NCBI GenBank assembly: GCA_013115125.1
Contig: JABANN010000030.1
Span: 54,593-118,592, forward strand
DNA: 64,000 bases
Source of the DNA: Perkinsus olseni
Lineage: Eukaryota; Perkinsozoa; Perkinsida
Reading direction: 5' to 3'
The translations under genes and the position numbers were made by a program. Below, in pieces: positions 54,409 through 64,000 of this stretch (positions within the stretch are counted from its first letter, which is position 1; every line of letters begins with the position of its first letter). The notes below the pieces were generated by a model. That model did no database searches. It worked only from the letters and a program-made list of their open reading frames with translations, and had not been told where the DNA came from.

Positions 54409-55570
54409 TCCGCGCTTTACTTTGACTCTGTCGATAAAACACGTCATCCCCGCTCTCATTCTTCTAGTAAGGGAAGCTACCAGTAGCGCGACTGGGCCCG
54501 ACGGATACGTCCCAGTTCGTCCCAGCGAGCTCCTCTCTGGTACATACCGCACGGTGGGTCGTATGGGTGGTGGTGGGGGTTTCAATGAACTGTCCTTGCA
54601 TGTCGAGACGTCAGGGGATATTCAGCTCGCTAGGCTCAGCGCTACCGTCAACTCTAGTGATGTGGGGCTGACGGCTATGAGTCCGCTACGTCGAAAGGCC
54701 CTCACCCACCCCAACTCCGGTGAATTGTGGGGAGTTGCCGTTTATGCGTGCTTCGACTTCCTCATGGAGACCGAGATCGATGCATTTCTTCTCAACTTCG
54801 AAGCTCGAATGGAACTGGGGTTCGCACTCGATGACATCTTCTTCTGCTGGACTGATAAAGGGTTGGTGTCCGTAGAGAAAGACGCGATAACGAAATTCTT
54901 TTCGAAAATCCACATCATGCCGATTGTCGTGCTGAATGAACCTCAAGGAGAAACAGGAAGCGCTGAGACGGTGATGGCTCATCCTGACGGCAGCGCTGAA
55001 AGGCCCGTGGAAGTAGCGGAGGAACCACAAACCTCAGTAGAAGCGGAGATTACTAGATCAGCTGCTGAGACGCGTAAGAGACGTGCCTCGGCGAGCACTA
55101 GTGAACCACTGGAGGAGCCACCAACGAAGATTGTCAGTGTTCAACCCTCCGTGCCACTGGATGGCCAATTCAAGGCTATAAAGCTGGACAGAACTAAATG
55201 GACGGCTATCGATCTTCGCGTCTACACGGACTCATCCACTCCGGGTCGATCGTGCAACTTGACACTCACGTCGGTGACTGGAGATGTTATCCCGTTCCCC
55301 ACTGCTCAACTCCTACCGACTAAGTACGAGCGCGCACCGTGCTTTGTGATGGGGCCTTCGGTAGAGAACAGCTGGAACTTCAACTTACAGGTTGCTCGGG
55401 TGCAGTGGGTCCTCAATTACACAAGCATTCTGCCTAACTCCTTTTGTATCTGTGGAAAACCGGGAGGAGATTTCTCGACGCCCTATCTAATCTGCCAAGG
55501 AGTGAAGCGAAGAGGCGAGCGGAATGGCCTGAAGTACTTGGGAAAACTGCAACATGTGGACATTTCCTGA
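54409..55570 (+). CDS. Secreted protein paralogue (family member 2), start codon unclear
   Basis: Closely related to the gene at 51667: GYVPVRPSELLSGTYRTVGR, a short poly-Gly run, FNELSLHVETSGDIQLARLS, IFFCWTDKGLVSVEKDA and, after a low-complexity linker (ETGSAETVMAHPDGSAERPV), a second domain with RTKWTAIDLRVYTDSST and a Cys-containing end. It lacks the 42-bp repeats. The signal-peptide-like sequence KHVIPALILLVREATSSA is present, but the place matching the paralogue's ATG reads CTG or ATA. No in-frame ATG lies between an upstream TGA (54320-54322) and the conserved domain. Either the start lies on an unrecognised upstream exon, a non-ATG codon is used, or the gene has lost its start. I put the left end at the leader-like region. 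Confidence 0.6.
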
Positions 55571-56278
55571 TTACTTGCCGACGTCGCAAGCGTGCTGTTG
55601 GTGTGTTGAACTGCTACTAGCGGCTCATGAGAGAGCCACTGTAGTGTGATGAACTGTCTTCTGACCTAGCGAGCCACCCTCATCATTCACCCATGTTCAA
55701 TGTCCTTGATTGTGAGTCGTTGTTTAGAGCCTTCGGTTGCCTTGCGTTCAGTGTGAGTTGGAACTGGGCCAGCCGGGAGTCACTTTTGCGCTGATAATGC
55801 GTGCTAAGGTTGGTAGGAGGCGTGATGGTGGCGGACGAACTCAATTGCGGACTGTATTCTTTGTAGCTATCCTCTACTCCATCTCGAAATAAGCCTCTCG
55901 GGGACGATAATATGGCGAATTCCTAGGAAGAAGCCGTATCATACTTGTCCCTGCATCGATCTCAGGAATCCGTTCCTCCTCGATAATGCTGCTCTTCCCC
56001 GTTCTTACAGGTTGGATCTCTTTCTTGCCACACAGTTCACCACAGCCCGTTCTTGAATCTGTGCTCCTCGGGGCCGCCTTTTCCGATCGTTGGAGCTCAG
56101 GGCAAGCTCGGAGTTCCCGATCTCTCCTCTTCCCACCTGTCACTTGCCCTGGAGGCACTGATGAGCACAGAGTGATCGCGAACTGCATGCTTGCTATCGT
56201 CGAGGGGTGTGTTGCGTCTAGTTGTGGGAGGGCTGGTCAATGGACCTGAATTGATCGTCTGCTGTTTTACGCTTGTGA
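55571..56278. other. Intergenic, no gene recognised
   Basis: About 700 bp between the secreted paralogue and TRAIP. Only short family-less frames on both strands. Confidence 0.5.
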
Positions 56279-57898
56279 ATGTCAACATGCTCGATTTGTA
56301 TGGACCCTGTGGGGGCAGTTGGTCCCCATGGTGAGGTGCCACAGCTGGTGGCCACTGATTGCAAGCACGTTTACCATGAGCAATGCTTGAGTCAGTGGAT
56401 GAAGAGGTATGATGCCTCTCATTCTTCTACCCCGATTCCGCTCATTGTTTCCAGCATACAGAGCGGCCCAGCCTCGCCGATGGTCAAATGAGAGGAAGTC
56501 GCTCCAATTTTCGCTCTTTTTCCCCTCCGCTGGACTTCAAGGGAGGGCGTGGGCACTCCTCGAAACTCTCTCGGACAACGCTGACGCTTTTTAGGCGTCC
56601 ACGGCCGGTTTCTCAGGTCGCCGACCTGTCCCGAATGTAAGGCAGAGCAGAAGAACAAGCCCGTACGGCTGAAGCCGGAAGTGCAGAGCTTAGAGGACCA
56701 CCTGCTGCCGCATGACCCTGACACTGTTGCCAGGCTGCAGGCGGATATTGCTGATATTGAACGGGAGAATGAGAAGCTCGAGGAGCGCGTTGAGGGTGTA
56801 GAGTCGGTAACGGAGAGTCTCACGGAGGAGTGCGAGGCCGCGGAAGGGGAGTTGGAGCGGCTGAGAGCTTCTCTTAGGAGAGCTAAGCGAGAGAAGCAGT
56901 CCGCGGAGGAGAGGATGTACACGGTAGAACAGGAAATGCAGATGAAGCTGGAAGAACTTCGGAGTATACAGGGCGCTGTGCGCGAAGACATGCCTGTGAG
57001 GGAGCCTCGCCCCGAGGTGAAGCGGCTGAGAGATGGTATTGTTAGTAATAGGAATATCGACGTGCTGTTGCGGGCTGTGGAGCAGGAGTGGCACCAACTG
57101 TTAGAGTCCTACCGGCGGCCTGAGGAGGACCTGGAGGTTCTCACCGCTGAACTTAACGCAGTGGAAGAGGAGCTACAGGAGGCCCGGGCGAATTGCCGCA
57201 GCCCAGTGGCGAAGAGGAAGAAGGTGGGGCTAACAGCACACGAGCGTGTCATGAGGAGAGGCCTTGAGAGGCAGCTGACTGGCAGTCGAGAGCAGAGCGT
57301 CTTGCAGAGGATGAGGACGCTGGCAGGGGGAGACGCACGGCAGCAGCAGCCGAAGGAGTCTCAGCCGTCACTCCAGCCGAACCCTGGGGTACTGCAGAGG
57401 CATGCTACTCGGGTCATGGGGGCGTCGCAGTTGAGCGAAGTGTTGCAGCCAGCAGCAGCGCCTCTGCCGAAGCTGCGGCGAACCGCGACGGAAGAGACGG
57501 GAAGCTCAGAGACCTGCCCCCTCGAGGATCTGCTGGGGAATTTATTGGAGGTGGAAGAGGCCCAACCCTCTGCGCCCGCTAAGGCGAGAGCTGAGCAGAG
57601 CGTTAGTGCACCCAGCGCTGCCAACAATCGACGGAATCACCTCGTCCTGGGTGATTTGGTGGGCCCTGCAGGCTCGAGTTGCAGCTACCTTCCACAAGGG
57701 GCTTCCGGCCCGTCTTCATCCAGTACGGTGACGGGACCAGTAGTGGAGCTCTCGAGCGACTCGGATGTCGGAGAGGCGGCGCCACGCCCAGCCAAGGCGC
57801 CCTTGAAACGGCGAAGGGTCGGGGGAAGAGCGGGCAGTAGTCAGCAGAGCCAACGACAAATCACTGACTTCTTCAACTCAGCATCCAGTGGAGGATGA
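56279..57898 (+). CDS. TRAIP-like RING E3 ubiquitin ligase with SIM and PIP box, two exons
   Basis: TRAIP is a replisome-associated ubiquitin ligase that acts in unloading the CMG helicase and in crosslink repair. Exons are 56279-56406 and 56617-57898 (intron 210 bp, phase consistent), giving about 469 aa. The RING finger is at the N-terminus and split by the intron: CSICMDPV, TDCKHVYHEQCLSQWMKR, then SPTCPECKAEQ. Zinc ligands are C-x2-C, C-x-H-x2-H-x2-C and C-x2-C. Residues about 75-200 form a long coiled coil (DIERENEKLEERVEGVESV, LERLRASLRRAKREKQSAEE). The C-terminal part is disordered. Near the end are VVELSSDSD, a SUMO-interacting-type motif, and QRQITDFF, a textbook PCNA-interacting (PIP) box. 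Human TRAIP has the same order of RING, coiled coil and C-terminal PIP box and almost the same length. Confidence 0.85.
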
Positions 57899-58154
57899 GG
57901 AGGGCAATCGAGCATGTTTATTGTATTATTTATTCTTCCTGATAGCGTCTCGTTAGCTGTTTCTAGCGTCCGGCTCCTCACAATCACGGTGGTGGAGAGG
58001 GCGGCCCGCCCTGATCTCTTTCCACCCAGGCGCTCCCGCGCAGGTTCCTCCCCTTGCTGGTGCCTCTGCGACTATATCCTATCCCGCTTTTACAGGGAGG
58101 CAAATCGACGGCGATCCTAGAACAGAGTTCCCCAGTCTGTTGACTCTCCTTCTA

Positions 58155-60436
58155 ATGGTGAGAGGTAGCTTCCCGAAGCTAACGGCTGCGCAGATAGTGG
58201 AGGTGCTCAAGGAGGACTTCGCCGTGATAGTCCCACCGAAGCTCAAGGTGGGAGCAGTAGCCTTCCTCTGCAGTCACCCCCAACGGGGATGTCTCAGGCG
58301 TCTATCCTAGCCCTACGACCAGAAGACCTCAGCGCCTGCCCTGCGGAGGTCCTACGTGTCACCTTCGACGCCCTGCTTGTCGGTGCCTTGGACCTCACGG
58401 AAGAACAGCTGAAGTACAGGGTTCAAATCGACGCCCGGCTGCTGGTGATGATGGTCATTGTTCAGTGTACCTGCCGAGTTCCTTGGCCAGCGGGCGGCGC
58501 ATGAGAGCACCACTCCATCCATGCTCATGTCTCGGCAAGTTAAGTGGACCTACGTTTACCTTCTTCGAGCTGCAGAGCATGTGGGCAGTACCCCAGCATT
58601 CATGGAGGGCCAGAGTCGACCTTAGATTCGCTCCGTCTGTCCTCCTGTCGCTATCAGCTCTGTCGTCTCACCCTATGAGGATACCAAGCGAACGAGGATG
58701 CTTGTGTCGGCACTTATCAACTACATAAGGTCAGTCCTTCGCCCATCAGTGCCGTTCATTTTGATTTGGGTAGCTTATCCCCACTGCACGCTAGCTATCC
58801 TTACGATAAGATTGCGTCGAATTACAGCTCCTTTTGATGTCGGAACCCGGCGTTTGTGAATCTTGTGGTCGTCTCGGGTAGAATGCCCTCACGCAGAGGC
58901 GCGAGAGTTGAGGGGAGCTCGATGGCTAGGGCGGCTCAGGTATAAGTACATAGTACTGACGCAGCCTAAGATCAGCAGTATAGAGCAGATGAGGGCGGAT
59001 GAGGAGGATATGCTGATAGAAACGCAGGAGAAGGTTGAACGGAGCAGGCGTGCCTTGTTAGATGTAGTAGATAAGGATGCTATTGGACGGAGAGGCTAGG
59101 GCTGGTAGGTTGAGGCTACTCGGGAGAAGCTCAAGCCAGCCTTAACGAAAGTGAAGCACGATAGGGACGTCCTGGATGAGGAACTTCGTAAGGCCTCCAG
59201 TTGGGTTGTAGTAGGGGGAGGGTCGTGTAGGCACCCTGGGGCAGACCAAGGAAGCGTTGACTACGTCTATTGAGGAGCATGAGAGGGTGAAGGCGGAGCT
59301 GACTGCGGAGTCCAGTGAGAGAAGGCAGGTTATTGAAGCGAAGAAGGAGGAGCTGAAGCACGTAAGGGGCTCTCTCAGCGTAGTGGGCATTGGGAACGTC
59401 AGGTGACCAGCTTGGTGGTTGAGAACCCCGAAAAGGTAGTGGAGAAACATAAGAAATCGGAGGAAAGAGAGGCGGCCCTGCGGAGAACGCTGGACGAGAA
59501 GCTGGCGTAGGGGTGGTCCTGCCTGGGCGGCTGCTGGGTTCTTGACCGTGCCTTTGTGATGGTATTGGCATGTAGGAAGCTATCGGCGGTGAGGGAGAGA
59601 ACAAGCGACTGGCGCGAGACGAACGGCAGGTTTGGGGGCTTGATGAAGAAGGCTCGGGGAATTCGGGCGGATAGGGCGAAGATGGAGGAGGTAGGACACG
59701 AAGGTCGTGGGTTCGATCCCTGCCTGCCGTGTTATCGCTGCGTAATTGTCCACAAGCAGACGTTACGGACTCTGGAGGACAGGCGAACTAACGATGCTGA
59801 TATCTCGGCAGTGATGAGGGACGCCGGGAAGTTGAAGGAGGAGGCGGCCCATCGAAGTGCGCCGAGAAATTCTCGTCGCGGAAGAGTCGCTTCTCGTCCT
59901 GCTCAGTCGCGAAGCTGAATGCACAGCGGCAGGCATTCTCGGCCAAGGAAGCGGAGCCGAATCCTCAGCACGAGGCGCGCATGAACGAGTGAGCTTATCT
60001 AATTACTGTTTATGCTGAACGGGGGTGGAGATAGTGCGGTTTCAGCCTGCTGTCACGAGTGTCAGAGCGGGAGAAGCGGCTAGCGCGCGAAGCACAGGCC
60101 TGGAAGGCGGAGCTGGGCGAGCTGAATGGCAAGAAGAGAACGGCTGAGGAGCAGAGAAGAATGGCGGAGAAGCGGGCGAAGCATGACAGAGTGTAATTGG
60201 GGACAGTGGCTCTGTTACTGCAATGTCACTACGTGGACAGTACGAAGAGTTCCCTCGGCCAATTCATCTTTGCTCGAACAAATCTGAAAGGCAGTGCGGC
60301 AGACCTGGACGATACGCTGGCCCAGTTCTCCTCTCATTTCAGTGCGAGGGCGAAGCTTGTGGAATTAGGGAAGAGATTCGTGGCTGAATTCACAGCGGCG
60401 CTGCCAGGGGAGGGTCAGACGGTATCCGCTCAATAG
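58155..60436 (+). CDS. NUF2: Kinetochore protein Nuf2 (Ndc80 complex), multi-exon
   Basis: Nuf2 pairs with Ndc80 to bind microtubules at kinetochores. Start ATG 58155 gives MVRGSFPKLTAAQIVEVLKE, the calponin-homology start of Nuf2. An intron (about 58249-58296) joins PPKLK to ASILALRPEDLSACPAEVLR and ALDLTEEQLKYRVQIDA. Later exons give YEDTKRTRMLVSALINYIR (about 58671-58728), matching the family's end-of-CH-domain block before the coiled coil. Downstream open pieces are all heptad-rich: SIEQMRADEEDMLIETQEKV, EATREKLKPALTKVKHDRDV, EEHERVKAELTAESSERRQV, SEREKRLAREAQAWKAELGE and, at the end, DLDDTLAQFSSHFSARAKLV. The last open stretch stops at 60436. At least eight introns are implied and most joins are unverified. 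The gene follows TRAIP at 256 bp on the same strand. Confidence 0.68.
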
Positions 60437-60625
60437 TCGGGAGCTTCTTCTCAACATGCATGGGACAATGAATTAGCTGCAAGAAGGATGCAGCATTCAA
60501 ATAATTTTCGATCCATAAGTATATCTTGGCTTGTGTTATCAGTGCAAGGAAAAGCGTTCCCATGGGAGCATTGCTGTGCCCTCTTCGACTGCGGCTGACT
60601 AGGAATCCCTCGAAGTGCTTTTCCA

Positions 60626-62938
60626 ATGTTTTGCGTCACGGTGCGAGCTTTTTCGACCGCTGCCGGTAACGTGGCATCACTGGACTCAATCGGGTTCTTG
60701 TCGCATAGCATGAAGAACGCCTTGCGGGCGATGGGATTCGCTGGACTCACTCGCATTCAGGAGAAGTCCTTCGAACCTATTATCAAGTAGGGTCACCTTC
60801 CTCGGTGATTGGGTCGCTCTCTCTGTTGCGTGGTTCTTCGTCTGTCCGGATAAGTAGAGCTTAGGCGTATGTAGCTGTTTCATTGTGTTCCCTGATTCGA
60901 ACGCCAGCTCCAGAATTCAGTTCAGTTTTAATCAAGCTGGTTTAGCTTAGTGGTAGAGGGTCAGTCTTGTAAACTGAAGGTCGGCGGTTCGATCCCGCCA
61001 TCCGGCTCCGTCTAATTTGACTCCTTTATGTCAGGGGGCAATCTTTCATTGGTCGGGCCCGGACTGGTACCGGCAAGACCCTTGCATACTTGCTGCCGAT
61101 AACGGAACGGTTGCGAAACGAACGCTTCTCCGGTCCAGGAGCAGCTCTCGTTGTACTTCCATCCAGGGAACTGAGTCGGCAAGTACTGGAGTTTATCTTC
61201 TGAGAGCTGAGCAGTCACCGCCTAGCCTCTCAGGTAGCATCGGTTCTGTTGTCTCTATTACCCCAGGCTACAGTCGTTTTAGCAACTGGAGGACACGGCA
61301 ATATGAAGGCTCTCGTGAGAGAGATCGAGAATAGCAACCCCGAGGTCATGAATGACGAATGAGTTCGTAGCGGCTTCTGCTCGACAAGAGATAACAGCTC
61401 GCCACCATCGTATCATTCCACTGTCAGATTGTTATCGGTACTCCTGGTCGTATAGTGCAGCTGATAACCAACGGAGCGATACCAGTGGGAAAAATACGGA
61501 TAGTGGTACTCGACGAAGCTGACGCTATGCTCAAAGGTGGGCATGGACAGACAGCACCCTGTGGGGGGAAGTCCGTATCAGATGGAACCAAAACGAACGC
61601 CCACGTGGAGTCGCTGTTGGCTCAAGTAAAGCCGTTCTCGCCGCAAACTGTGGTATTCTCGGCCTCGATGTCCGACGCTGTAGTTAGCATGGTAACGGAG
61701 ACGGGTGGAACAAACCCAGCTAAGGTGGACCTGGTCGCCAGTGGTTTCAGTAAGACGGGCCGGCGCCCCATGCGTAGCAGCTGTTCATCGTACGACTACG
61801 CTCATGGTGGATCTGAGGTGTCTGATCCCTCTCACGGCGAGCTTCGGACTGCCATTCTGCCTCAGGTTACCGCCAGCCGGCGACGGTCCGATCGACAACT
61901 CACAGGATGATCCGGCTTCCTGAGCGCGCTAACCTCACTCGGTATCGCGGGCTGTGTCACGTCCTTAGGGGACTCACAGCGGACAGCCAAGCACTCATAT
62001 TCGCGAACACCACCAAGGAGGCCCTGGCCATCGCCAGGCACCCAGCTGTCGAAGCGCTCGGTGTTAAGCCTTTACATTCGGATATGCCGCAAAGTCAGCG
62101 TGACTGGTTGCTAAACTCCTTCCGCGGTAGACGAATACGTTTCCTGGTCACGACCGATTTGCTCAGCCGTGGAATTGACCTGCCTGGCCTTCAGTACGTC
62201 GTCCTCTTCCGGCCACCCGAAGATCCTACGGGGTATATACACAGAGCTGGGAGAACCGGAAGGGCCGGCGAGGGGGGTGAGGTCATCACCTTGTATGACA
62301 AAGGAGACTGGCCGATGATGCAAAAAATCATGGAAGCGACTAAGCAGAACTTCGAGAACAGCAGCCTCCCTACTGAAGAGGAGTTAAGATCGCACGCTTA
62401 CGCGGCTGTCGCGACTGAAATCTTATCGGTACCGTCCAGCTCCTGGAAGTGTCTCGAAGAAACCGCCAGAGAGTTGGTGGTAGAGGGGAAGGCGAGAGAA
62501 GTGCTAGCAAGAGTCGTGTCGCTGTTGAACACAGATGCTCAGCTGCAGCCGAAAAAGAGTAGAGTCTCCCTGTATTCTGGGGTGCCCGACTTCACAGCCG
62601 TCTTGATCTCTGATTTTGATCATACGCTGTATCCATCGGTGGATGCCCTCAAATCTCGCGTACCGTGTCCGCTTGAGAGAGTGAGGAAAGCCGAGGCGGG
62701 CTGGGTTGCCGATGTCCCGAACGCTAGTGTCGATTACTTGATCAAGTCTGGCGGTGTGGAGGTTAATATTTTGGATCGAGTCCCCAAGACCTTCGACGCG
62801 GAGAAGACGAAGAAGGCGAAAGGGAGAGGAGTACCGTGGCGGCATGCACGGGAGCTGACGAAATTGAGGGCCGCTAAAGCCCGGCATAAGCGAGAGGCTC
62901 GGAGAAGTGCACAGCGAGAGGGGATGCGGATGTCATGA
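60626..62938 (+). CDS. DEAD-box RNA helicase, probably mitochondrial, multi-exon, hosts tRNA-Thr in intron 1
   Basis: Start ATG 60626, MFCVTVRAFSTAAGNVAS, looks like a mitochondrial presequence; an in-frame TGA lies just upstream. Exon 1 holds the Q motif MGFAGLTRIQEKSFEPII. Intron 1 (60787-61034, 248 bp) contains a full tRNA-Thr gene. Exon 2 continues GQSFIGRARTGTGKTLAYLL (motif I) and VVLPSRELSRQ (Ia). Intron 61184-61234 leads to VASVLLSLLPQATVVLATGG. After a third intron come IVIGTPGRIVQL (Ib), VVLDEADAML (II) and TVVFSASMSD (III, SAS instead of SAT). The helicase C domain shows FANTTKEALAIA, FLVTTDLLSRGIDLPG (V) and YIHRAGRTGRAGEGGE (VI). A Lys/Arg-rich tail ends at 62938. The join around 61740-61920 is unresolved. 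The LPTEEEL segment after domain 2 recalls the RH3/DDX21 branch. Confidence 0.82.
60936..61007 (+). tRNA. tRNA-Thr (anticodon TGT)
   Basis: A 72-nt cloverleaf. Acceptor GCTGGTT/ATCCGGC has one T-T mismatch and one G-T pair. D arm TAGCTTAGTGGTAGA. Anticodon stem TCAGT/ACTGA with loop CTTGTAA, giving anticodon TGT (codon ACA). T arm GGCGG-TTCGATC-CCGCC is perfect. It lies inside intron 1 of the DEAD-box helicase gene on the same strand. Confidence 0.92.
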
Positions 62939-63105
62939 CGTTTCTGTAAGGGGCTTCGCTGGTTGCGTTGCTGTGATTCCGGATCATACCGCTACTCTCC
63001 CTAAAACAGTGCGGCTTGAATCACTGTTCTGACTTATTCGCTAGTCGCCTCACACTTTACATAAGCTGTAGCACGCAAGCACAAGATAGAGTGGTATACC
63101 TCTCA

Positions 63106-63926
63106 ATGGCTGAGTTCAAGCTCCATTATTTCGACGCTCCTGGTGCCGCCGAGCCTATTAGGATTGCTTTTGCCGTGTCAGGTGAGTTTGGTACTTTCTA
63201 GTCAGTTCCTTGCCCCTTGGTTGTAAATACTCGATGTAGCATGAGGTCACGCATACGTCTCAATGTGATTTAATCAGTAGTTGATAAGCAGCGCTCGATG
63301 TTCTTTAGGTATTCCCTTCGACGATTGTCGAATTCCTCTTGCTGAGTTTCCTGCTAAGAAGGCCGAGTTCCCTCTCGGCCAAGTCCCTGTCTTGGAGCTG
63401 AAGGATGGAACCATGATAACTCAGGCATTCGCCATTCTTCGTTACGTCGGATCTGTGAGTCGTCATTGATGTGGTTTCCATTGATCGCATGGTGAAAGCG
63501 ATTCTTCCCAGTTGAACCCTTCGGTCGGCCTTTACCCCCAGTCCGACCTGTTGCAACGGCTTCGTATTGACGAGCTCATGGATATGATTAGGGACATCCA
63601 TGTGAAGACAGCTGCTTCCATGAAGATGGACGAGGAGATGAAGATGCAAACTCGCAAGGTGCTCCACTCTTGATGGTGTGCTCCATCGGCTAAGTTGAGC
63701 CGTGATTATTCGCAGGCTCTCGCTGAAGAAGAAATCCCGTTTGTGTTCAGCAAGGTGAACGAAATGATTGGTGATAAGAAGTTCGCCGCTGGTGATGAGA
63801 TGACCATTGCCGATCTGGTAAGTGCGCGGTTTCTCTTGTCCTTGCGGTGCATATGTAGCGTAATTCGGTCATATCGGATGTACCTTTAGGCACTAAACAA
63901 CATGATGGAGGTCTTCACCAGCGGCT
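63106..63926 (+). CDS. Sigma-class-like glutathione S-transferase, multi-exon, runs off right edge
   Basis: Exons by phase: 63106-63181, 63309-63454, 63512-63658, 63716-63817 and 63890 onward. The last shows a GTACAG donor at 63927 whose acceptor lies beyond the window, so the gene is partial. The protein starts MAEFKLHYFDAPGAAEPIRI, with the catalytic-type Tyr in the first strand. FPLGQVPVLELKDGTMITQA and FAILRYVGS are the cis-Pro loop and gamma-Glu-binding region of the thioredoxin fold. The all-helical C-terminal domain follows: LLQRLRIDELMDMIRDI, EIPFVFSKVNEMIGDKKFAA and GDEMTIADLALNNMMEVFTS. The GD-x-x-T-IADL N-capping box is typical of GSTs. A cytosolic detoxifying enzyme or prostaglandin-synthase-like member. 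Introns are short (46-127 bp). Confidence 0.88.
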
Positions 63927-64000
63927 GTACAGGGTGTTCCAATTCGATATGCAAATCACAAAAATCAGTCTAATTCAGCACATACTACGTGTTTGAGGCT

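Noticed and set aside
59690-59740. B-box-like GGGTTCGATCCC within the Nuf2 region
   Set aside because: T stem needs two G-T pairs and no 5' tRNA half exists; lies in probable coding or intron sequence.

Overview
This window looks like nuclear DNA of a unicellular eukaryote. Genes are split by many short GT-AG introns (about 40-270 bp where I could fix both ends), there are eukaryotic tRNA genes, and the products belong to eukaryote-only machines: Pol I subunit RPA2, LSm6, the kinetochore protein Nuf2, TRAIP, XPC/Rad4, an axonemal DRC12-like protein and ER Ero1. The flagellar gene, the ER, mitochondrial and potassium-channel content, the long runs of same-strand genes and the lineage-specific secreted paralogues suggest an alveolate of the Perkinsus/dinoflagellate kind. 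That assignment is inference. No mobile element, CRISPR array or prokaryotic operon was recognised.

Layout. 1-11.6 kb: three tandem inward-rectifier (Kir-type) potassium channel genes on +. 11.7-18.8 kb: poorly recognisable genes, including a minus-strand mitochondrial-type helical protein gene whose intron holds a tRNA-Arg gene. 18.97-19.64 kb: a complete four-exon LSM6. 19.7-22.6 kb: unrecognised coding material. 22.9-24.05 kb: a Cys-rich protein with a Hedgehog-type Hint (autoprocessing) domain. 25.4-27.2 kb (-): a lipase maturation factor. 28.6-29.7 kb (+): a DRC12/CCDC153-like axonemal protein. 30.1-32.5 kb (-): a PHS-type phosphate permease, divergent from the RPA2 gene (32.7-37.2 kb, +). 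37.7 kb: tRNA-Glu in the convergent gap.

38-51.3 kb is a block entirely on minus: XPC/Rad4, a mitochondrial helical protein, a four-TM protein, a giant Ero1-fumarate reductase-cytochrome b5 fusion, a DNAJC11-like protein, a second mitochondrial helical protein and a small membrane protein. 51.7-64 kb is entirely on +: two secreted paralogues (one with a 10 x 42-bp repeat), TRAIP, Nuf2, a mitochondrial-type DEAD-box helicase with a tRNA-Thr gene inside an intron, and a glutathione S-transferase running off the right edge.

The most striking locus is 42653-45925. One intronless frame of about 1090 codons encodes a signal peptide, a whole Ero1 thiol oxidase, a soluble fumarate reductase flavoprotein, a cytochrome b5 domain and a C-terminal DDEL ER-retrieval tetrapeptide. 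It reads as a self-contained ER enzyme that could couple disulfide formation to fumarate instead of oxygen. The second is the Hint-domain gene. Exon structures were worked out by hand from splice signals and reading phase, so many boundaries are approximate.
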